Source of the DNA: Bartonella tribocorum CIP 105476
GTDB taxonomy: Bacteria; Pseudomonadota; Alphaproteobacteria; Rhizobiales; Rhizobiaceae
DNA length: 64,000 nt
Direction: 5' to 3'
Assembly: GCF_000196435.1 (NCBI RefSeq)
Contig: NC_010161.1
Coordinates: 2,251,001 to 2,315,000 of the forward strand
Part shown: positions 42,521 to 52,684 of the stretch, one piece after another
Layout of the letters: each line of letters opens with the position of its first letter
Position numbering within the stretch: position 1 is the stretch's first letter
Translations under genes and position numbers: made by a program
Notes under the pieces: model-generated
Told to the model about the DNA's origin: nothing
Database searches by the model: none
The model's input: only the letters and a program-made list of their open reading frames with translations

Positions 42521-44879
42521 TGAATGCTGCTCAATGCAAACGTGAAAAGCAGCCAGAGGCGATCATTCCTTATGTGCGCCATGTTAACAAGCATATCATT
42601 GCGCTGGATTCACGAGCTCTTATGTCCGTTATTGCGCTTGAAGGTCTTAACTTTGAGACAGCAGATATTATTGATCTGAATGTGCTACACGAACAGCTGA
42701 ATAATCTGTTTAAAAACATTGCTGATGAACGGATAGCGCTTTATAGCCATATTATCAGGAAGCGTGAAACGGTTTATCCGGATGGCACTTTTAGATCAGC
42801 ATTTGCGAAGCAATTAGATGATAAATATCGCGAACGGATGGTTTCTCAGGAGCTTTATCGCAATGATCTCTATCTTTCAATTTTGTGGAATCCTCACGTT
42901 GATAAAACGGATAAATTAGCGGAATTTTTCAAACGTTTAGGAAAAGCCAAGCAAGAAAAAACGGAAGTTGATGAAGAATCCATTCGCAAGCTTGAAGATA
43001 TTACGGCAGATGTAATTCAAAATTTAGAGCGTTATGGCGCAAGAAGATTGAGTCTTTATGAACATGAAGGCAATATTTATTCGCAGCAAAGTGAGTTTAT
43101 CCATCAATTGGTTGGGGGTCGTCGTGAACGAGTTCCTCTCACATGGGGGACGATAGCTTCGACGGTTTACTCAGACCGCATTATTTTTGGGAAAGAGATC
43201 ATCGAAATACGCACTGAAGCAGGACGTCGGTTTGCGGGGATGTTTGGTTGGAAAGAATATCCAGCAAAAACGAGAGTCGGCATGGCGGATGGTCTGTTGA
43301 CGCTTCCCTTTGAGTTTATTTTCACCCAATCATTTGTTTTCAAGAGCAAAAATGTTGCCAAGCAGATTATGGGACGCAAACAAAACCAAATGGTCAATGC
43401 GGGAGACCGTGCGGGCTCACAAATTATGGAACTGGATGATGCGCTTGATGATCTTGAATCGAATCGTTTTGTTTTAGGGGAGCATCATTTATCGTTGGCA
43501 GTTTTTGCGGATGCCCCGCAAGAGTTAGCGGATAATCTTGCCAAAGCACGTTCTCAGCTCACAAATGGTGGAGCTGTGATTGCACGGGAAGATTTAGGGT
43601 TAGCGGCAACTTGGTGGGCACAATTGCCTGGCAATTATGCGTATCGCACGCGTTCTGGTGCGATAACAAGCCGCAATTATGCAGCGCTTTCTCCATTTCA
43701 TTCTTTTCCGGTTGGCAAAATAGATGGCAATGTATGGGGACCCGCGGTAGCCTTGATGAAGACCTCTGCTGGTTCACCATTTTATTTTAATTTTCACTTT
43801 GGTGATTTAGGCAATACGTTTGTTTGTGGTCCCTCTGGTTCTGGGAAAACGGTTATTGTTAATTTTTTACTAGCACAACTTCAAAAGCATGATCCCAATA
43901 TGGTCTTTTTTGATAAGGATCGTGGTGCGGAACTTTTTGTCAGAGCGGGTGGCGGCACCTATATGCCTTTGAAAAATGGAAAACCCACAGGCATAGCACC
44001 GCTAAAAGGCTTAGACTATAACAATCCAGCAGATAGAGTCTTTTTGCGGCAATGGATTATCAAGCTTGTTTCTTCTGAAGATCAAAAGATCAGTGAAGCG
44101 GAAAGACAAGATATCACGGCCGCTGTTGACCAGCTTGCTCTATTGCCAAAAGAACAACGGACGATATCCGCCTTACAAATGTTTTTTGATACCACGCATA
44201 GAGAAGGAATAGCGGGACGATTAGAGAGATGGTGTAAAGGCAATGCCTTGGGGTGGGTTTTTGACAATCCGGATGATGACATAGGCATTGATGCCAAATT
44301 TATTGGTTATGATATGACGGATTTTTTGGACAATGTGAAATTCGTCCACCATTAATGATGTATTTATTTCATAGGATTCTGTCTCTGATTGACGGGCGTC
44401 GTATTATCATTGTCATTGATGAGTTTTGGAAAGCGCTAGAGGATGATTCCTTTAAAGCCTTTGCGCAAGACAGGCTAAAGACCATTCGTAAACAGAATGG
44501 TTTGATGTTATTTGCCACGCAATCACCCAAAGATGCGATTAATTCGACGATAGCGCACACCATTATAGAGCAATGTCCCACTCAGATTTATTTTCCCAAT
44601 CAAAAGGGCAACCACTCGGATTATGTAGAGGGTTTTAAATTATCTGACAGAGAGTTTAACCTAATACAAGCAGAATTAAGCCGGGAGTCACGGCGTTTTC
44701 TCATCAAGCAGGGGCAAAGTTCTGTTGTAGCAGAACTCAATTTACGGGGCTTTGATGATGAAATAGCCATTTTAAGTGGCACCACCAAGAATATTGAACT
44801 TTTAGAGACCATTATGGAAGAAGTTGGCAAATCTCCAGAAAAATGGCTCCCCATTTTCCAAGAAAGGTCAAAACAATGA
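42520..44879 (+). pseudogene. virB4: Type IV secretion ATPase VirB4, split by a one-base deletion
   Basis: VirB4 powers pilus assembly and substrate transfer. The first frame (42520-44355, 611 codons) holds the N-terminal domain and Walker A GPSGSGKT at residues 437-444. It runs off frame after GYDMTDFLDNV and stops at 44,355. The second frame (44355-44879, 174 codons) holds Walker B (IIIVIDEF) and the rest of the motor domain. Adding one G at about 44,337 restores a continuous protein of about 786 residues. As written the ATPase is separated from its Walker B, so a single functional chain is not made unless by re-initiation. Confidence 0.85.
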
Positions 44880-45604
44880 AAAAACTTTTATTGGCAACAG
44901 TCTTCTGCGCAATTTCTTTTGAACCTCAAGCAAATGCCTTTGGAGTGGGCGAGATGGTATTTGACCCTACAGCTGTGGCAAAATTGGCTGATCAGTTAAA
45001 ACAAGGCGCAGACCAACTCAATCAACTAAAAAGTCAACTAAACCAAATGAAAGAATTATATAGCTCTTTAAATGCCAAACCTGATATCTCGGCATTAAAA
45101 AACCTGTTTAACCAGCAAGGGAGCAATGGCGCTCTGCCTTCTGACTTTAATAACTTTCAACAATCGATGGGCAGCGGTGGCGGTGGCGGGAGCAGCAGCA
45201 AAAACGCACAAAAATGGCAAGAAGAGCTTAAATACAAAGAGCCCTCAGGCGGAGCAGGATCAAAAGAGGCGGTAGATGCTTTTTACGCAGAGGAAGTAAA
45301 AAGAGCTGAACAGCGCGTAGTAGGACAAGCAGCAAAAGGCCAAGATGTCTACGAAGAAGCCAGTGAAACACAAAAAGAGATTAACAAGCTTCTCGATGAA
45401 CTTGGAAGTACTGAAGAGGCTGGTAAAATTCAAGGTATTCAAGCAAAACTAGAAGCAATACAAGCAGGCCTCCAAACAAAAGTTCTCCAAATGCAAGCCG
45501 CCGCCATGATTCAACAAGCAGAAGAAAAAGCGGCAGAAAGACGTGAAATGGAAGAATTTAAAGCACGAACTAAAGCTTTAGCCCAAAAAATGCGTGGTCA
45601 ATAA
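44876..45604 (+). CDS. virB5: Type IV secretion minor pilus protein VirB5
   Basis: This 242-residue protein starts at ATG 44876 with a signal peptide cleaved near PQANA-FG. The rest is helical and Gln/Lys/Ala-rich, with a Gly/Ser-rich loop (SMGSGGGGGSSS) around residue 105. The length and layout fit the conjugation-type VirB5/TrwJ proteins (about 230-250 residues) better than the 17-kDa VirB5 antigen of Bartonella VirB. It caps the pilus and contacts recipient cells. Confidence 0.85.
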   Translation: MKKLLLATVFCAISFEPQANAFGVGEMVFDPTAVAKLADQLKQGADQLNQLKSQLNQMKELYSSLNAKPDISALKNLFNQQGSNGALPSDFNNFQQSMGSGGGGGSSSKNAQKWQEELKYKEPSGGAGSKEAVDAFYAEEVKRAEQRVVGQAAKGQDVYEEASETQKEINKLLDELGSTEEAGKIQGIQAKLEAIQAGLQTKVLQMQAAAMIQQAEEKAAERREMEEFKARTKALAQKMRGQ

Positions 45605-45627
45605 AGGATAAAAAGAGGGGCTTGAAC

Positions 45628-45894
45628 ATGAACAAGATCATCATAACAACATTGCTACTTTGCACAGGGCTTATGGCTGCTGGCTGTGAAAAAACCTACA
45701 GCGTAGAAGAATTAAAAAAAGACAAAAAACTGATGGAAGAAGTACTCGTGAAATGTTTGACATCAGGGGATCTTAAATCGAAAAATTGTAAAAACGCAGA
45801 GCAAGCTGAATTTGAAACCCGTAAGAAATGGGGAGGTTTTGGCTCTACAAATGATGAGCAGCAAAAATCTGAAAAACAAGGGGACAGTCATTAA
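45628..45894 (+). CDS. EexN-like entry-exclusion lipoprotein, copy 1
   Basis: This 88-residue lipoprotein has a signal peptide with lipobox LMAAGC, then CEKTYSVEELKKDKKLMEEVL, a Cys pair and a short charged tail. The pattern is that of EexN (entry exclusion) lipoproteins, which block redundant conjugation into a cell that already has the element. It lies between virB5 and virB6, as eex does in pKM101-type loci. Compared with the other copies it has a shorter C-terminus. Confidence 0.85.
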   Translation: MNKIIITTLLLCTGLMAAGCEKTYSVEELKKDKKLMEEVLVKCLTSGDLKSKNCKNAEQAEFETRKKWGGFGSTNDEQQKSEKQGDSH

Positions 45895-45896
45895 TC

Positions 45897-46313
45897 ATGA
45901 ATAAAATCATCATACTAGCATTACTACTTTGCACTGGAATTATCGCTGCTGGCTGTGAAAAAACCTATAGCGTCGCTGAATTTAAAAAAGATAAAAAATT
46001 GATGGAAGAGTGGAATGCTAAATGTGGATTTGCAGGAACTTCAAAAAATTGTGAAAACCTAAGGTTAGCACAACTTGAACTTGAAAAGGAATATGAAGCA
46101 AAAGCGGAAGAAAGAGCGCGTGAACGCGAAGAAGAAAACCGTAAAGCGATGGAAGAATATCGAGCCGAACTACGAGCTAGACATGAAAAATGGAAAATTG
46201 ATTTTGAAAAAAGGAAAGCTGAAATAGAAAAAAAAGAAGCCGAAGAAAAAGCAAAAGAACAAGCCGAACAAGAAGCGAAAGAGCGCGCTGAAAAACAAGG
46301 GGACAGTCATTAA
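45897..46313 (+). CDS. EexN-like entry-exclusion lipoprotein, copy 2
   Basis: This 138-residue lipoprotein has lipobox IIAAGC, the [16 protein letters not shown] core and a C-x8-C pattern ([10 protein letters not shown]). A long Glu/Lys/Ala-rich coiled coil forms residues about 70-135, which the first copy lacks. It starts two bases after copy 1 ends. The core matches other EexN proteins and the coiled-coil tail is characteristic of this family here. Confidence 0.85.
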   Translation: MNKIIILALLLCTGIIAAGCEKTYSVAEFKKDKKLMEEWNAKCGFAGTSKNCENLRLAQLELEKEYEAKAEERAREREEENRKAMEEYRAELRARHEKWKIDFEKRKAEIEKKEAEEKAKEQAEQEAKERAEKQGDSH

Positions 46314-46315
46314 TC

Positions 46316-46720
46316 ATGAACAAGATCATCATAACAACATTGCTACTTGGCACAGGGCTCATCACAGCTGGATGTGAAAAAACCTATAGCGTCGCTGAAT
46401 TTAAAAAAGATGAAAAATTACGCTTCGAGTGGGATGCGAAATGTGGATTTGCAGGAACTTCAAAAAATTGTGAAAACATGCGGTTAGCATTTTTAGAACT
46501 TCAAAAAGAATATGAAGCACAAGAAGCAGAAAGAGAACGTGAAAATGATGAACGTTATCGTAAAGCAATGGACAAAGCTAAAGCTGAAATGGAAGCCGAT
46601 CTTGCAAAAATGAGAGAAGAGAATAAAAAATTCCGAGCTGAACAAGAAGCGAAAGAGCGTGCTGAGGAAGAAAGAAGAGCAAAAGAGCGCGCGGCAGAAG
46701 AACAACAAAATAACCATTAA
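46316..46720 (+). CDS. EexN-like entry-exclusion lipoprotein, copy 3
   Basis: This 134-residue lipoprotein has lipobox LITAGC, the same N-terminal core ([21 protein letters not shown]) and a different charged coiled-coil tail. It lies 26 bases before virB6. Its downstream junction (AGAGCGGAGCATCTCA before ATGGCAGTAGA) is copied exactly in the amplified modules after virB11, so this copy is the likely source of those modules. Confidence 0.85.
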   Translation: MNKIIITTLLLGTGLITAGCEKTYSVAEFKKDEKLRFEWDAKCGFAGTSKNCENMRLAFLELQKEYEAQEAERERENDERYRKAMDKAKAEMEADLAKMREENKKFRAEQEAKERAEEERRAKERAAEEQQNNH

Positions 46721-46746
46721 GACACAATGAAGAGCGGAGCATCTCA

Positions 46747-47682
46747 ATGGCAGTAGACAGCAAAGGCATATTCACTGATATAGATAATATGTTGATGAAA
46801 CCACTTACAGATACAATGGATAAAACCATTAACCATCTTTCATCAAGCTTAGGTGCTCCGCTTAAGCTATCTTGTACGCTTTACATTATATTCATGGGCT
46901 ACAATATCATCTATGGGCGCTCTTCCATGCCCTTATGGGAATTTATAGTGACAACTTTCAAACTCGGCATCGTTGTTTCACTTGCCACAAAGGCTGCTCT
47001 TTATAATGAGTGGGTCAGTGGTATATTTTTCCATGATCTGCCAAATGCCATTGCAAACGTCACACAAGGAGCACATGTGGATCGAAATGTATGGGATAAT
47101 ATGATAGGCAAAGCTGGAGCACAGGTTTTGGACGCAGCAAACAAGTACACAGGTCTGACTCAAATGGGGATGTTTATTGCGACATGGATTGCTGGTTTTA
47201 TCTGCCTAGTTATTTCTGCCTTTTTTTGTCTAGTCGGTTTTGTTGTTTCATTATTTGCTAAATTGGGTTTGTTTCTTGTCCTATCAATAGGACCACTCTT
47301 CATAAGCCTCTATATGTTTTCCTCAACCAGAAAATTCACAGAAGCATGGTTAGGGCAAGTTGCAAACTTCATCATTTTATATGTGTTAGTCGTGCTGCTT
47401 GGTGGTTTATATGTCAAGATTTCAATGACCGTTTTTTCAGAAGGTGTTGACAATATCTTCACTACTTTAATTCAGTTCTTGGTTGTTGGTATTGGGGGTA
47501 TTTTTCTTTTCCTCAGACTCCCTGATATCGCATCAGCTTTAGCCTCTGGGGGGGCTTCTCTTACAGGCTCATGGCCAGTTGCTAAAACAACGGCTCAACT
47601 AACAGATAAAGCTGCTAAAGCTACAACCAACATGATAGCGAAGGGTATAAAAAAATTAGCATCACTATTAGCAAAGGTCTAA
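46747..47682 (+). CDS. virB6: Type IV secretion inner-membrane protein VirB6
   Basis: This 311-residue protein has at least five membrane spans (about 38-58, 67-82, 147-170, 175-200, 235-262) and the VirB6/TrbL signature [15 protein letters not shown] near residue 185. It forms the inner-membrane part of the channel. GGAG lies seven bases before the ATG. Its 5' part is duplicated three times downstream of virB11. Confidence 0.9.
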   Translation: MAVDSKGIFTDIDNMLMKPLTDTMDKTINHLSSSLGAPLKLSCTLYIIFMGYNIIYGRSSMPLWEFIVTTFKLGIVVSLATKAALYNEWVSGIFFHDLPNAIANVTQGAHVDRNVWDNMIGKAGAQVLDAANKYTGLTQMGMFIATWIAGFICLVISAFFCLVGFVVSLFAKLGLFLVLSIGPLFISLYMFSSTRKFTEAWLGQVANFIILYVLVVLLGGLYVKISMTVFSEGVDNIFTTLIQFLVVGIGGIFLFLRLPDIASALASGGASLTGSWPVAKTTAQLTDKAAKATTNMIAKGIKKLASLLAKV

Positions 47683-47688
47683 GTTAAA

Positions 47689-47976
47689 ATGCGGGAATTT
47701 AAAAAAATCGGGGTCATCTTGCCATTTCTTTTTCTCAGTGGCTGTATGTCATCACCAAACACGCTGAAGTCACTGCCAAAATGTGATGGATATTCTAAAC
47801 GTCCACTCAACCGATCCATGTGGAATTGGGAAGGGAAAAAACCAACGTCCACGCCCATTATCATCAGTAACAACACCCCCTCCCCTCAAAAAGAGGGAAA
47901 GCTAGAAACGCTGCTGGCACAAAAACCAACGGATGAGGAAATGAAATCCTATAAAAATTGCGGGCAAAAAGCATGA
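47689..47976 (+). CDS. virB7: Type IV secretion lipoprotein VirB7
   Basis: This 95-residue lipoprotein has a short signal peptide with lipobox LFLSGC. The mature part is Pro/Ser/Asn-rich, with a second Cys near residue 30 and a conserved [10 protein letters not shown] segment. VirB7 anchors VirB9 in the outer-membrane core. It is six bases after virB6 and overlaps the virB8 start by four bases. Confidence 0.85.
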   Translation: MREFKKIGVILPFLFLSGCMSSPNTLKSLPKCDGYSKRPLNRSMWNWEGKKPTSTPIIISNNTPSPQKEGKLETLLAQKPTDEEMKSYKNCGQKA

Positions 47977-48644
47977 AACAAAAAGACATCGAACAATATA
48001 TTGCTGAGGCGCGCTCTTTTGACCAAGACCGCATGCTCGCCTCACGCCGCACCACCCGCGCTTCTCTCGCTATCGCTGCGATATCCGTTATCGTCGCGCT
48101 TATCTCCTCACTCGCGGTCATCACCCTCACACCGCTTAAAACCGTAGAGCCTTTTGTCATCCGTGTGGACAATTCAACCGGTATCACAGAAGTCGTGGAA
48201 GCCTTAAAAGAAGGTCCCACAAACGTTGATGAAGCCATCACACGCTATTTTGCCGCAAAATATGTACGCTGCCGTGAAGGCTTTGCCGTAGAAGAAGTAC
48301 AACACAATTTCCAAACCGTCTCTCTGCTCTCTTCTCCTGAAGAACAAGAAAGATTTGCCAGCTGGTACGGCGCAAGAAATCCACAAAGTCCTCAAATTCT
48401 CTATAAACACGCCAGTGTCACCGTCACGATAAAATCAATCTCCTTTATCAATCAAGATGTTGCTCAAGTGCGTTACTACAGAACAATCCATGACAATGAA
48501 AACAACAAAGAATTCATTACCCACTGGGTTGCAACGCTCACCTTTGAATATATCAATGCCCCTATCTCTGTCCAAAACCGTTTGATAAATCCTCTTGGGT
48601 TTATTGTTAATGAATATAGAACTGATCCGGAAGTGGTCAACTGA
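47973..48644 (+). CDS. virB8: Type IV secretion protein VirB8
   Basis: This 223-residue protein starts at ATG 47973 and overlaps the virB7 stop. It has a cytoplasmic N-terminus, one membrane span (about 30-52) and the periplasmic VirB8 domain (about 60-220) with [15 protein letters not shown] and [10 protein letters not shown] segments. VirB8 nucleates assembly of the complex. The codon use is richer in C at third positions than virB2-virB6. Confidence 0.92.
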   Translation: MKQKDIEQYIAEARSFDQDRMLASRRTTRASLAIAAISVIVALISSLAVITLTPLKTVEPFVIRVDNSTGITEVVEALKEGPTNVDEAITRYFAAKYVRCREGFAVEEVQHNFQTVSLLSSPEEQERFASWYGARNPQSPQILYKHASVTVTIKSISFINQDVAQVRYYRTIHDNENNKEFITHWVATLTFEYINAPISVQNRLINPLGFIVNEYRTDPEVVN

Positions 48645-48646
48645 TC

Positions 48647-49498
48647 ATGACAAAAAAAATTCTTTTTCTCATTCTAAGCCTCCTCGCCCTTTCTCCTACA
48701 CCTTGGAGCAACGCCAGTGTTTTTCCCACCCGCGCGCCAAGCGACAGCCGTATTCGCTTTATCAATTATGATGCTTATAATGTCACAAAAATTATTGGCT
48801 CCATCCGCTCATCCGTACAAATAGAATTTTCTGCCAATGAAGAAATCGCGCATGTTGCCATTGGCAACAGCGTTGCATGGGAAGTAGCACCAGCGGGTAA
48901 TATTCTGTTCCTCAAAGCACGAGAAGTCCAACCCATTACCAATCTCCAAGTCGTCACCACAAAACTTGATGGCTCAAAACGTTCCTATCAATTTGAACTC
49001 ATGGTCAAAGATGGAGAAATTTCCTCTGGACAAGAAACCTATTTCCTTGTGAAATTTCGCTACCCCCAAGAAGAAGCAGAACAAAGAAGACTCGCCGCCC
49101 TTCTGCGCCAAGAAAAAAAACAAGCCCAGCAGATTGACGGTGCCTTCAACGCTTATGAAACCTACGGACCACGCAATTGGGCTTACACCGCGCAAGGATC
49201 AAGCATCCTTGAACCCGCCGCTGTTTATGACAATGGAAAAACCACAACATTTTCTTTTCTAGGCAACCAAGAAATCCCTGCCGTTTATATTGTAGGCAGT
49301 GATGGAACAGAATCGCTCGTGCCAAAAACCACAAGAGGCAACATGGTTATTGTCCATGCCATTAGTGCCAGATTCACCCTAAGACAGGGAAAAAATGTCC
49401 TATGCATCTTTAACGAAGCCTATCAACCAAAAGGCATCAATCCAGATACCGGAACCACCTCACCATCTGTTGAACGTAAAGTCGCATCAGATCTTTAA
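48647..49498 (+). CDS. virB9: Type IV secretion outer-membrane core protein VirB9
   Basis: This 283-residue periplasmic protein has a signal peptide (about 1-23, ending in SNA), an N-terminal domain with RIRFINYDAYNV and INLFLKA-like strands, and a C-terminal domain (about 175-270) with PAAVYDNGKTTTFSF and a closing LCIFNEAY segment. It forms the outer-membrane core ring with VirB7 and VirB10. Confidence 0.92.
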   Translation: MTKKILFLILSLLALSPTPWSNASVFPTRAPSDSRIRFINYDAYNVTKIIGSIRSSVQIEFSANEEIAHVAIGNSVAWEVAPAGNILFLKAREVQPITNLQVVTTKLDGSKRSYQFELMVKDGEISSGQETYFLVKFRYPQEEAEQRRLAALLRQEKKQAQQIDGAFNAYETYGPRNWAYTAQGSSILEPAAVYDNGKTTTFSFLGNQEIPAVYIVGSDGTESLVPKTTRGNMVIVHAISARFTLRQGKNVLCIFNEAYQPKGINPDTGTTSPSVERKVASDL

Positions 49499-49544
49499 AC
49501 ATCTTTAAATTTTAAATAAAGCGGGAATTCAAAGGGGACAACAT

Positions 49545-50732
49545 ATGAGTGATAAAACCACCATAGAAGATCGAGGATCAATAGGGGATAAACGCAACAA
49601 TATCTCACAAAGCCTTGGCAAAAAAATAGTTGTTGCCATCGCCTGTATAGGAGTCTGCGCCTACGTGGTCTGGAACATTCTCTCATCTCCCACAGAACAA
49701 AAAGAAACCGCAAAAGCACATAAAAAACAAGCACAAAACTTTCATAATTCCCTCGCGCCTTTAGAACTCGCCCCCGCTGATCCGCGCGCAAAAATGGCGC
49801 CCATAACCCTCCCCCCCCCACAACCACTCGCACCAGAACCCAAAAAAGATGATCCCTTACTTGATGCCGCAAGACGCGCCCCTGTTCTTGCTTTTGCCAA
49901 AGGCTCTAAGTCTCAATTAAAAGACATCGTCAACACAACTCTCAACCCCCTTGATAAATTCAATGCCCTTGAAAACCTCGCCAAGATGAATACGCAAAAT
50001 TCTTCTGCCCTTCAAGACACACAAAATTTTGCCACCCTTTTACAACCTACCAAAACAGAAGAAGCCAAAGCAAAACTCATCGGCAATAGAAACTTTATCA
50101 TCGCTATGGGAACTTCTATCCCCTGTATCTTAGAAACCGCCTTAAACAGTGACCAACCAGGCTTTGCCAGCTGCATTATTAACCGCGATATCCTCTCTGA
50201 CAATGGTCGCGTTGTGTTACTTGATAAAGGAACCCAAGTGATTGGCGAATACCGCGGAGGGATCAAACAAGGTCAATCCCGCCTCTTCGTCCTCTGGACC
50301 AGAGCAAAAACCCCAACCGGTGTCATCATCCCCCTTGCCTCACCCGCAACCGACAGTTTAGGGCGAGCCGGTTTTGATGGCAACATCAACACCCATTGGT
50401 GGGAACGCTTTGGCTCCTCCCTTTTGCTAACCGTTATTGATGGTGCCACAACCACCCTAACAAATAAAATAGCAGGCAAGTCCAATAAAGGCGGTTCAAA
50501 CAACTCTGGAGGTGGCGGTTTTGAAGGCGCAAACAACACCGGAAAAGAAGCTGCCAGTATTGCCCTTGAAAATCAAATCAATATCCCCCCTACCTTAGAA
50601 AAATTTCAAGGCGAACTGGTCAACATTTTCGTCGCAAAAGATCTCGATTTTTCCTCCGTTTATAAATTAACAATCACAAGAAAAAAGAGAAACACTTTCT
50701 CGCGCTCTACCCCCAGCTATTCCTTTTTTTAA
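49545..50732 (+). CDS. virB10: Type IV secretion core protein VirB10
   Basis: This 395-residue protein has a short cytoplasmic tail, one membrane span (about 28-45), a Pro-rich periplasmic linker (about 80-110) and the beta-barrel TrbI/VirB10 domain (about 180-385) with GTSIPCILETALNSDQPG and a GFDGNINTHWWERFG motif. It senses ATP use and bridges both membranes. A run of Gly/Asn/Ser residues lies near 310-325. Confidence 0.93.
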   Translation: MSDKTTIEDRGSIGDKRNNISQSLGKKIVVAIACIGVCAYVVWNILSSPTEQKETAKAHKKQAQNFHNSLAPLELAPADPRAKMAPITLPPPQPLAPEPKKDDPLLDAARRAPVLAFAKGSKSQLKDIVNTTLNPLDKFNALENLAKMNTQNSSALQDTQNFATLLQPTKTEEAKAKLIGNRNFIIAMGTSIPCILETALNSDQPGFASCIINRDILSDNGRVVLLDKGTQVIGEYRGGIKQGQSRLFVLWTRAKTPTGVIIPLASPATDSLGRAGFDGNINTHWWERFGSSLLLTVIDGATTTLTNKIAGKSNKGGSNNSGGGGFEGANNTGKEAASIALENQINIPPTLEKFQGELVNIFVAKDLDFSSVYKLTITRKKRNTFSRSTPSYSFF

Positions 50733-50795
50733 TTCTCACATTCACCAAACCCCATAAAGTAAAGTTAAACCCCATAAAGTGAATAAAGCCATATT

Positions 50796-51848
50796 ATGCC
50801 AACAGCAAAAAATGCAGAACGCGCCTCCATCGTTTTAACAAAATTAAAGATCTTAGATGACTTCCTCAATAATGAAAATTTATTTGAAATTGTTGTCAAT
50901 CGCCCTGGCGAAGTAATTGTCGAAGGTCCAAATGGTTGGCAAACCCACACCATACAAGAACTCACCTACAGCGAGCTAGAAGGCATTGCAAAAGTTGTTG
51001 CTGCCTACACAACACAGAAGATTAGTGTAGAAAACCCTGTTCTCTCCGCAACACTTCCCAATAACGAACGCATACAAATTGTCATGCCCCCTGCTGTTGC
51101 CCCCAACACCATCAGCATGACCATTCGCAAACCCTCATCACGCACTTTTTCCCTTGAAAGTTTAAACGAAAACCAGTTGTTCTCTGTCACACAAAGCGTC
51201 AGTTTCACCCCCCTTAAACAAATGAAACAACGAGAAAATGAACTCTCCGATACAGAAAAAGAACTAACAGATCTCTTTATCGCCAAAAACTTTTGTAAAT
51301 TTTTAGAACGCGCCGTTATCACTCAACAAAACATCTTAATATCTGGAAAAACCGGTTCTGGAAAAACAACCCTCTCCAAAGCTTTAATTGCCAAAATCCC
51401 TGACTATGAACGCATTCTCACCATTGAAGACACCCCAGAACTGGTCGTTCCCCATTCCAACAAAGTGCAACTTTTTTATTCAAAAGATAACCAAGGCTTA
51501 GCAAAAGCAGGCGCAAAAGAACTGCTTGAATCGGGCTTGCGCATGCGCCCCGATAGAATCCTTCTACAAGAGCTGCGTGATGGTACAGCCTTTTACTATA
51601 TCCGTAATGTCAACTCCGGTCACCCCGGCTCTATCACCACGGTGCACGCTTCAACAGCCCTTGCAGCCTTTGAACAAATGACTCTCCTTGTCAAAGAAAG
51701 TGACGGTGGGGGGAATTTAGCACGCGATGATATCCGCGGCTTATTAATCTCTATGATAGATGTCATCATCCAATGCAAACGTTTGGAAGGCAAATTTCGT
51801 GTAACAGAAATCTATTACGACCCCTTCAAACGCCGAGATGCTTTTTAA
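50796..51848 (+). CDS. virB11: Type IV secretion hexameric ATPase VirB11
   Basis: This 350-residue ATPase has an N-terminal domain, the Walker A motif GKTGSGKT at residues 184-191, an Asp box (LTIEDTPEL near 210), and a Walker B/His box region (RILLQELRDG near 250 and GHPGSITTVHAST near 272). It drives pilus building and substrate unfolding with VirB4. The frame is intact. Confidence 0.95.
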   Translation: MPTAKNAERASIVLTKLKILDDFLNNENLFEIVVNRPGEVIVEGPNGWQTHTIQELTYSELEGIAKVVAAYTTQKISVENPVLSATLPNNERIQIVMPPAVAPNTISMTIRKPSSRTFSLESLNENQLFSVTQSVSFTPLKQMKQRENELSDTEKELTDLFIAKNFCKFLERAVITQQNILISGKTGSGKTTLSKALIAKIPDYERILTIEDTPELVVPHSNKVQLFYSKDNQGLAKAGAKELLESGLRMRPDRILLQELRDGTAFYYIRNVNSGHPGSITTVHASTALAAFEQMTLLVKESDGGGNLARDDIRGLLISMIDVIIQCKRLEGKFRVTEIYYDPFKRRDAF

Positions 51849-51993
51849 AAAAAATGCAAAATCAAGTCAATAAACATGAAAAAGAAGCTGAAAAGCAACT
51901 AAACTATAGGCAAAGATATCTCTCACAACATGCTATCTGCGCTCTAGATTTATCATCACTGGTTATAAAAACTGAAAGGAAAAAGGGGAAATA
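51849..51993. other. Start of the amplified eex-virB6 region
   Basis: Just after virB11 a short gap carries the tract TAGATTTATCATCACTGG and then AAACTGAAAGGAAAAAGGGG. The same pieces precede the other two amplified eex genes. This marks the left edge of the tandem array. Confidence 0.6.
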
Positions 51994-51996
51994 TTG

Positions 51997-52401
51997 ATGA
52001 ATAAAGTTCTCATAACAACATTGCTACTTGGCACAGGGCTCATCACAGCTGGATGTGAAAAAACCTATAGCGTCGCAGAATTTAAAAAAGATGAAAAATT
52101 ACGCCTAGAGTGGGATGCTAGATGTGGATTTGCAGGAACTTCAAAAAATTGTGAAAACCTAAGATTAGCACAACTTGAACTTGAAAAGGAATATGAAGCA
52201 AAAGCGGAAGAAAGAAGTCGTAAAGCTAAAGAGAGTTTTCAAAAAATGGTTAGAGATTCCGAAGCTAAAATGAAGGCTAGACTTGAAAAAATGGATACTG
52301 AAAATAAAAAAATACTCGAAAAACAAAGAGCAAAAGAGCGTGCTGAGGAAGAACAAGAAGCAAAAGAGCGCGCGGCAGAAGAACAGCAGAATAATAATTA
52401 A
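51997..52401 (+). CDS. EexN-like lipoprotein, copy 4 (amplified module 1)
   Basis: This 134-residue lipoprotein has lipobox LITAGC, core [21 protein letters not shown] and a charged coiled-coil tail different from the other copies (AKESFQKMVRDSEAKMKARL). The binding site AAGGGGAAA lies upstream. It is the first gene of three tandem modules, each made of one eex gene and the 5' end of virB6. Confidence 0.85.
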   Translation: MNKVLITTLLLGTGLITAGCEKTYSVAEFKKDEKLRLEWDARCGFAGTSKNCENLRLAQLELEKEYEAKAEERSRKAKESFQKMVRDSEAKMKARLEKMDTENKKILEKQRAKERAEEEQEAKERAAEEQQNNN

Positions 52402-52427
52402 GACACAATGAAGAGCGGAGCATCTCA

Positions 52428-52625
52428 ATGGCTGTAGAAAGCAAAGGCATATTCACTAAGATAGACAATATGTTGACGGATCCCCTCACAGAGATAACGG
52501 ATAACATCTATTGCCCTTTAGATGCTCAACTTAAAGAGCTTTATGCACTATATATTACATTTATGGCAACAATATGTCTGTGCCCTAGATTTATCATCAC
52601 TGGTTATAAACAACCGATAACCTAG
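52428..52625 (+). pseudogene. virB6 5' fragment, module 1
   Basis: A 65-codon frame whose first 40 residues match VirB6 (MAVESKGIFTKIDNML and the following segment), after which it diverges and stops. It lacks all channel-forming spans after the first. It begins with the same junction sequence as virB6. Confidence 0.85.
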
Positions 52626-52645
52626 CATAATTTAAAAATTATGCT
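52624..52645 (+). terminator. Perfect hairpin after the first virB6 fragment
   Basis: A perfect palindrome from AGCATAATT to AATTATGCT lies between module 1 and module 2. It overlaps the stop of the virB6 fragment. No T-run follows, so it may be a recombination or regulatory dyad instead. Confidence 0.4.
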
Positions 52646-52684
52646 CAAACCTTGTAAAACTGAAAGGAAAAAGGGGAAATATTG

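Noticed and set aside
46177..46829. Several Phe/Leu/Ser-rich minus-strand frames opposite the eex genes
   Set aside because: They are reverse reads of Glu/Lys-rich coiled-coil codons and recur opposite every eex copy.
41828..51848. Assignment as the Trw system
   Set aside because: There is a single pilin gene rather than several TrwL copies, and the adjacent Fic/antitoxin pair matches Vbh; a phylogeny of VirB4 and VirB9-VirB11 would decide between Vbh and VirB.
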